NCBI RefSeq assembly: GCF_900102795.1
Contig: NZ_FMWG01000001.1
Span: 248,001-312,000 of the forward strand
Direction of reading: 5' to 3'
From: Epibacterium ulvae
Lineage (GTDB): Bacteria > Pseudomonadota > Alphaproteobacteria > Rhodobacterales > Rhodobacteraceae
Length of the DNA: 64,000 bases
The notes under the pieces are model-generated. The model ran no database searches, was not told the origin of the DNA, and saw only the letters and a list, made by a program, of their open reading frames with translations. Below, piece after piece: positions 59,712 to 64,000 of this stretch. The translations under genes were made by a program, and so were the position numbers. Position 1 is the first letter of the stretch. Every line of letters starts with the position of its first letter.

Positions 59712-60146
59712 ATGACGCTCGAACGTGCGCCCTCAGCGACAGAAACAGCTACACAATGGTTGGCTGCAGCAGGCTTGCGCCCGACACGGCAGCGTGTCGC
59801 CTTGGCAGAGCTTTTGGTTGGAGATGGAAGGCATCGCCATGTGACGGCTGAAAGCCTATTTGAAACGGCGAAATCCCAAGGCGCAACGGTGTCCTTGGCA
59901 ACTGTGTATAATACGCTGCGTGCTTTTTGTGATGCGGGGGTTCTGCAGGAGATCATGGTTGATGGAGCCAAGAGCTATTTTGACACGAATACGCACGATC
60001 ACCCTCATTTCTTTTGGGAAGACGACGGTCGTGTGACAGATGCCCCCTCTGATCAGTTGGTGATCACCAAATTACCTGATGCTCCTGATGGGGTGGAAAT
60101 TGCGTCGGTCGATGTAGTTATTCGCCTTCGCAAGACGGAAACATGA
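59712..60146 (+). CDS. irr: Iron response regulator Irr (Fur family)
   Basis: A 144-residue Fur-family protein with GLRPTRQRVALAELL and SLATVYNTLRAFCDAGVLQEI (DNA-binding helix) and the Irr-type histidine cluster THDHPHFFWEDDGRV. The N-terminal heme-regulatory GCPWHD motif of Bradyrhizobium is missing, as in other rhodobacterial Irr proteins. It represses iron uptake or heme genes in response to heme-iron status. The fabA-irr divergent arrangement is typical of this group. Confidence 0.92.
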   Translation: MTLERAPSATETATQWLAAAGLRPTRQRVALAELLVGDGRHRHVTAESLFETAKSQGATVSLATVYNTLRAFCDAGVLQEIMVDGAKSYFDTNTHDHPHFFWEDDGRVTDAPSDQLVITKLPDAPDGVEIASVDVVIRLRKTET

Positions 60147-60168
60147 GGCGCGTGCCTGATCGTACCGC

Positions 60169-61095
60169 TTAAAACCACTGCCCTGGTTCCATCAGTCCGA
60201 GATCTAGCAGTTGGTTGGAGTTCCATTGAAATGGAACTGAGTTTCGATAGTAAAAAGTTTTGATTTCACTGCGTGAGCCGGGGTTGTGCTTTAGAGCTTT
60301 CGCTGTACGGAACGAGCATATTGCTGCCGTAAGGTTGTGATGCCATGGGCAAGAATAAGTATTATACTCTGGCTCATTAAACGTGTGGTTTGCGTTTAAT
60401 CGCAATCCGGGTCGCGCTCGAAACAAAGCAATACGGTCGATTTTACGGCTCGTTGCTGGGATGTGTTCCTCAAATCGCCATCTGAGACCGCCGAAAAAGT
60501 CTAATTGGCGTTCTCGAATTTGACTGGTTTCGGGATCTTTGCGCGCTTGAGCGTAATACCCTGATCTGTCTAGATAGGCGTGCTCGATTGAAACAACCCT
60601 TTCCGGTTTGTCCGGCTGATGAGCGTATAGATCAACAACATAGGTGAGCATAGAGTCGCGTCGCTCTTCGGTATGAAATGCAAGCATCTCGCCGATGGTG
60701 CGGGTTTTTGAAAAGGGATAGAAAAGATATTCCGCATTAAAACAGTAGTATAGCCAGCATCCAGCCGCTGCTCCTGCGATGATTCGATTGAGTGTTTCAA
60801 AGACAAGTCTGCTTGGATGACATTCGAAAGGAATGCGGTGCACTTGGTTTTCCAGCTCTTTTGGCAGCGTGAAGGCGTCTGGCATAAGAGCGACGACAGT
60901 TTTAAATCCACATTGCAGGTGGTGGCGCAACGTTGTGGCGACCTCTACATCATCCTCTACAAACACAAGGGCAATGGGGCCGTTTGTCAAAATCGTTTTG
61001 CTACTGGCCAGAAAGGCATCCAGAGAATGGTAAATCATCTTTTCAGGGCCTGATGTGGTGGCATTTGTAATAAAATCCGGTAAACGCACGCGCAT
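60169..61095 (-). CDS. Conserved glycosyltransferase-like protein adjacent to miaB
   Basis: A 308-residue protein starting [20 protein letters not shown], with [20 protein letters not shown] (possible D-x-D), [63 protein letters not shown] and an ending [18 protein letters not shown]. It reads like a conserved alphaproteobacterial glycosyltransferase-like family without known function. The start is set at 61095, because the longer frame to 61521 runs antisense through miaB. It converges with irr and is divergent from miaB, separated from miaB by 66 bases. Confidence 0.75.
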   Translation of the reverse strand: MRVRLPDFITNATTSGPEKMIYHSLDAFLASSKTILTNGPIALVFVEDDVEVATTLRHHLQCGFKTVVALMPDAFTLPKELENQVHRIPFECHPSRLVFETLNRIIAGAAAGCWLYYCFNAEYLFYPFSKTRTIGEMLAFHTEERRDSMLTYVVDLYAHQPDKPERVVSIEHAYLDRSGYYAQARKDPETSQIRERQLDFFGGLRWRFEEHIPATSRKIDRIALFRARPGLRLNANHTFNEPEYNTYSCPWHHNLTAAICSFRTAKALKHNPGSRSEIKTFYYRNSVPFQWNSNQLLDLGLMEPGQWF

Positions 61096-61161
61096 TGCAA
61101 GCCGTTCTGTTTCAGGATATGTGCTGCGGCTGATCCCACCCGGTATGAAAGGCGGTCTGCG

Positions 61162-62481
61162 ATGAGCGCTCCCAAGAAGCTTTTTATCAAAACTTACGGC
61201 TGCCAGATGAATGTCTATGACAGCGAACGCATGGCTGAGGCGCTGGGCGGGCAGGGGTATGTGGAGACCAAAATCGCAGATGATGCAGATATGATTCTGC
61301 TCAACACCTGCCACATTCGCGAGAAGGCAGCAGAAAAGGTCTATTCGGAACTTGGGCGTTTCAAAGGATTGAAAGCCGCAAAGCCAGATCTGAAAATCGG
61401 TGTGGCCGGGTGTGTCGCACAGGCGGAAGGTGAAGAAATCATGCGCCGCCAGCCCATGGTCGATCTGGTGGTGGGGCCTCAAAGTTATCACCGCCTTCCT
61501 GAGATGGAAGCGCGCGCTCATAATGGCGCAAAGGTTATCGATACTGATTTTCCCGAAGAAGATAAGTTTGAAAAACTAAAAAACCGCCCCAAGGCCAAGC
61601 GCGGCCCAACAGCGTTTTTGACCGTTCAGGAAGGCTGTGATAAATTCTGTGCCTTTTGTGTTGTCCCCTACACGCGCGGTGCAGAAGTGTCGCGCCCGGC
61701 AGATCGCATTCTACGTGAAGCACAAGATCTGGTGGAGCGGGGCGTACGCGAGATCACGTTGCTTGGCCAGAATGTAAATGCATATCACGGTGCCGGGCCC
61801 AACGGTGATTTGACCTTGGCGCAATTGATCTGGGAATTGGACAAGATCGACGGGCTGGAACGTATTCGCTTCACCACAAGTCATCCCAATGACATGCAGG
61901 ATGATCTCATTGAGGCACATGGCACTTGTGCGAAATTGATGCCCTATCTGCATCTGCCTGTGCAGGCGGGATCTGACAAGATTCTGAAACGTATGAATCG
62001 CAGTCATACAGCTGAAAGCTACATTCGTCTGATCGAGCGTATTCGGGCGGCGCGACCAGATATTCTGATCTCGGGCGATTTCATCGTTGGGTTCCCTGAG
62101 GAAACCGAGGAAGATTTTCAAGCCACACTTGATCTGGTCGAAGAGGTCAAATACGGCACCGCTTATTCATTTAAATATTCAACACGCCCTGGCACGCCAG
62201 CAGCAGAACGCCCTCTTGTTGATCCAGCGGCTGCAGATGATCGATTGCAACGTCTGCAGGCGCTTTTGACCCGCCAACAACGCGAAGTGCAGGACAGCAT
62301 GGTTGGGCGCGAAGTTGGTGTGCTCTTTGAAAAAGCCGGGCGCTTTGAGGGGCAGATGGTTGGAAAATCTGATTATCTACATGCGGTGCATGTTTCCGAT
62401 TGTGATCGCCCAGTTGGAGATCTGGCACGAGTTCGCATTGTATCATCAGGCGCGAACTCATTGGCAGGTGAGTTGATCTGA
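61162..62481 (+). CDS. miaB: tRNA-2-methylthio-N6-dimethylallyladenosine synthase
   Basis: A 439-residue radical SAM methylthiotransferase: N-terminal UPF0004 domain with three cysteines ([26 protein letters not shown]), a radical SAM cluster [15 protein letters not shown], and a C-terminal TRAM domain. It adds the 2-methylthio group to i6A37 of tRNAs. Start ATG 61162 matches the family. Confidence 0.95.
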   Translation: MSAPKKLFIKTYGCQMNVYDSERMAEALGGQGYVETKIADDADMILLNTCHIREKAAEKVYSELGRFKGLKAAKPDLKIGVAGCVAQAEGEEIMRRQPMVDLVVGPQSYHRLPEMEARAHNGAKVIDTDFPEEDKFEKLKNRPKAKRGPTAFLTVQEGCDKFCAFCVVPYTRGAEVSRPADRILREAQDLVERGVREITLLGQNVNAYHGAGPNGDLTLAQLIWELDKIDGLERIRFTTSHPNDMQDDLIEAHGTCAKLMPYLHLPVQAGSDKILKRMNRSHTAESYIRLIERIRAARPDILISGDFIVGFPEETEEDFQATLDLVEEVKYGTAYSFKYSTRPGTPAAERPLVDPAAADDRLQRLQALLTRQQREVQDSMVGREVGVLFEKAGRFEGQMVGKSDYLHAVHVSDCDRPVGDLARVRIVSSGANSLAGELI

Positions 62482-62516
62482 TTTTGTCGCCAAATTGACA
62501 GGTGAATCACTTGGTC

Positions 62517-62547
62517 GGCGCACTTTTGTGGCGGCCATTTTTTATTG
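62517..62547 (+). terminator. Probable terminator of miaB
   Basis: GGCGCAC and GTGGCGGCC form an imperfect stem with two bulges around TTTT, followed by ATTTTTTATT. The T-rich end and position 36 bases after miaB support termination. Confidence 0.5.
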
Positions 62548-62584
62548 ATGAGTGTTAGAGTGCGCCTCAATTGCATCGCTTTGG

Positions 62585-62652
62585 GAAACAATTTCTTTAA
62601 AATTGTTTCAGTGTGCTGTGAACTGACGTAAATATTAATGCAAAATTGCATT
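62585..62652. repeat. Two AT-rich inverted repeats upstream of the OmpA-domain gene
   Basis: GAAACAATTT/AAATTGTTTC (62585-62609) is a perfect 10-bp inverted repeat with a 5-base loop, and AATGCAA-AA-TTGCATT (62637-62652) a second. They lie in the promoter region of the ompA-type/lipoprotein pair and could be operators. Confidence 0.45.
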
Positions 62653-62772
62653 CATGATCCTGAACTGGTTTGGTGGATCTGACGAATTGGAACAATGCGC
62701 GCAGATGTGATGGCGAAAGCTGTGTTCTGGGGGACTTTGAATGAAGGAAGTTGGGTTGTGTTGAGTAAGGTG

Positions 62773-63327
62773 ATGAAAAAAATACCTGCGCTGGTGGCCA
62801 TCGGTGCCATTGCGCTGGCGCTGAGCGGTGCAAGCGTTTCGGCGCAAACGCGCACTGTTGTCGGTGAACGCTATGTTCCAACCATCTGGGTTGATCCTGA
62901 TGGCTGTGAGCACTGGGTGCTGGATGATGGTGCCGAAGGTTTTATGACACCACATGTGACGCCGAATGGTAAGCCTGTCTGTCGTCGCGGTGAACTGTGT
63001 GGCATGATGCCAACAGATCAGTTTTTTGCCACTGACAAGCACCATATCAATCGCGCTGGACGTGACCGCTTGGAAGCGTTCTTTAACTCAAAAAGAGGTC
63101 AGTTTCGTGGCTTTGTGGTTGCTGGGCACACAGACAGCCGGGCCTCCGATGAATACAATATCGGCCTGTCCCAGCGTCGTGCGAATGCAGTTGCCGGCGT
63201 AGCGCGTTCTGTGGGTGCACGTTTGTTTGCGGTTCGGGCTTATGGTGAACGTGATCCACGGGTTCCAAACACCAGCGCTGCCAATATGGCCGAGAACCGC
63301 CGTGTTGAAATTTACTGTTTGCGCTAA
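62773..63327 (+). CDS. OmpA-domain envelope protein
   Basis: A 184-residue protein with signal peptide (MKKIPALVAIGAIALALSGASVSA), a short module WVDPDGCEHWVLDDGAEGF then TPNGKPVC, and a C-terminal OmpA-like peptidoglycan-binding domain (VVAGHTDSRASDEYNIGLSQRRANAV, ENRRVEIYC). It likely anchors to peptidoglycan in the periplasm. ATG 62773 gives a clean signal peptide; TTG 62761 or earlier starts are possible. The N-terminal module recurs in the next gene. Confidence 0.85.
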   Translation: MKKIPALVAIGAIALALSGASVSAQTRTVVGERYVPTIWVDPDGCEHWVLDDGAEGFMTPHVTPNGKPVCRRGELCGMMPTDQFFATDKHHINRAGRDRLEAFFNSKRGQFRGFVVAGHTDSRASDEYNIGLSQRRANAVAGVARSVGARLFAVRAYGERDPRVPNTSAANMAENRRVEIYCLR

Positions 63328-63340
63328 GGGAGAATACTCA

Positions 63341-63652
63341 ATGAACGCGATTAAAGGTATTGCTCTGGTAGCGCTTGCGGGAATGGTGTCTGCTTGTACA
63401 GGTGGGCATGGTGTTGTTGGACCTGATAAAACACGTGACCGCGGTACCGATAGAAAAGATCTGTCTCAGCTGCAGGCCGGCATTTGGGTTGATCCGCAGG
63501 GCTGTGAACATTGGTTTATTGATGACGGGCTTGAAGGCTATGCGGATCTGCGTCGCACACCTGATGGCAAACCCGTTTGTAACAGCGAATTGCCGCGCAA
63601 TGTTGTGACGGGTCCTTTCAAAGGTGGCTCGAATATTGCCGATACGCTGTAA
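63341..63652 (+). CDS. Small lipoprotein sharing a module with the OmpA-domain protein
   Basis: A 103-residue protein with a lipoprotein signal (MNAIKGIALVALAGMVSACTG; lipobox VSAC, Cys 19). The mature part carries IWVDPQGCEHWFIDDGLEGY and TPDGKPVC, the same module as in the preceding protein. It starts 14 bases after that gene with GGGAG upstream, so the two are co-expressed. The two probably work together in the envelope; function unknown. Confidence 0.8.
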   Translation: MNAIKGIALVALAGMVSACTGGHGVVGPDKTRDRGTDRKDLSQLQAGIWVDPQGCEHWFIDDGLEGYADLRRTPDGKPVCNSELPRNVVTGPFKGGSNIADTL

Positions 63653-63685
63653 AGCGGGTCAAACGCAAATCACATCTTATGACAA

Positions 63686-63710
63686 GGCCGCCCATTTGGG
63701 CGGCCATTTT
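63686..63710 (+). terminator. Rho-independent terminator after the lipoprotein gene
   Basis: GGCCGCCC (63686-63693) pairs with GGGCGGCC (63698-63705) around ATTT, followed by ATTTTG. It lies 34 bases past the lipoprotein stop. Confidence 0.8.
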
Positions 63711-63802
63711 GTTTCAATTCGGTGAAATTTTCGCTCTGGTGCTTGCAGGTTGTGTGCCACAGCGGCAAACTAAAGAAGAACTGCCAGTAACAGGAGAACC
63801 GC

Positions 63803-64000
63803 TTGGCCCTTGGTGCCCCGACCCCGACCGAAGATATGACTGCTTTGCATGAAGTGGTCTTGGAATTTCCAGACAACCGACTGTTGATTGATCTGTGTGG
63901 CGAATTTGATCGCCACTTGGCTGAAATTGAGCAAAAACTCTCAGTTCAAATTATACGAAGGGGCAATCAGTTGGCCGTTCTTGGTGAAACGGGCATGAGA
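63803..64000 (+). CDS. phoH: PhoH family protein, N-terminal part (partial)
   Basis: The frame opens at TTG 63803, five bases after AGGAGA, and runs off the window (66 codons seen); ATG 63836 is an alternative start. The sequence TALHEVVLEFPDNRLLIDLCGEFDRHLAEIEQ, then IIRRGNQLAVLGETGMR, matches the N-terminal region of PhoH-type ATPases found after miaB in alphaproteobacteria. PhoH is an ATPase, perhaps an RNA helicase, tied to ybeY. The P-loop lies beyond the window. Confidence 0.75.
   Translation, partial: MALGAPTPTEDMTALHEVVLEFPDNRLLIDLCGEFDRHLAEIEQKLSVQIIRRGNQLAVLGETGMR

Noticed and set aside
61096-61521. N-terminal extension of the glycosyltransferase-like gene
   Set aside because: It would run antisense through the 5' end of miaB; the family N-terminus begins at 61095.
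1-64000. Search by eye for tRNA, rRNA, CRISPR arrays, transposases and integrases
   Set aside because: No cloverleaf-like tandem, repeat array or recombinase motif was noticed; a weak one could still be missed without tools.

Overview
The window reads as the chromosome of a marine alphaproteobacterium of the Roseobacter group (Rhodobacteraceae). The basis is gene content and order: a crotonyl-CoA carboxylase/reductase end, an Irr-type Fur regulator beside fabA, fabB-fabI, a phnGHIJKLNM C-P lyase cluster with a DUF1045 gene, a TauE/TIGR02186 pair, and MiaB followed by PhoH. The family assignments come from recognising protein motifs; no database search was possible. I saw no rRNA, tRNA, CRISPR array, transposase or phage gene.

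Layout. 0-5 kb: 3' end of ccr, an orphan LuxR-type regulator, a RecD-like helicase, and a sulfite-exporter-type membrane protein with its TIGR02186 partner. 5-10 kb: a BMP-type (nucleoside-like) ABC importer operon with an embedded NTF2-like gene. 10-13.3 kb: rimI, tsaB, a NifU-domain Fe-S protein, a universal stress protein and rpe. 13.4-26.3 kb: a full phosphonate system, with uptake (phnCDEE), an acetyltransferase, PhnF with a clear operator, and the C-P lyase genes phnGHIJKLNM. Two genes run against the operon: a small membrane protein between phnI and phnJ, and a 2H-phosphoesterase-like DUF1045 protein between phnN and phnM. 26.5-33.1 kb: seven tightly packed minus-strand genes (four glycosyltransferases, histidine phosphatase, deacetylase-like protein, small methyltransferase), probably one glycan pathway. 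33.4-42 kb: an MscS-family channel and a YejABEF-type peptide importer.

42-53.8 kb: a second copy of the small methyltransferase family, a DUF3307 protein, a very unusual ABC-exporter-like protein with degenerate nucleotide-binding motifs and a C-terminal cyclic-nucleotide-binding domain, an ArsR regulator, a pcaB/pcaD-like pair that appears to have lost catalytic residues, a threonine-dehydratase-like enzyme, an alpha/beta hydrolase, a HAD dehalogenase, an FKBP isomerase, fabI and fabB.

53.9-58.8 kb holds the most striking unit. A guanidine-I (ykkC) riboswitch leader, recognised by four conserved boxes, precedes a minus-strand operon: periplasmic binding protein, permease, ATPase, an agmatinase-family ureohydrolase resembling nickel-dependent guanidine hydrolase, a protein with 18 histidines in its first 37 residues, and a tiny His-containing membrane protein. 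The unit sits between fabA and fabB. My reading is that it imports and hydrolyses guanidine under guanidine control, and that the two His-bearing proteins may handle the metal.

59-64 kb: fabA, irr, a conserved glycosyltransferase-like protein, miaB, an OmpA-domain protein and a lipoprotein sharing a novel-looking motif, and the start of phoH.
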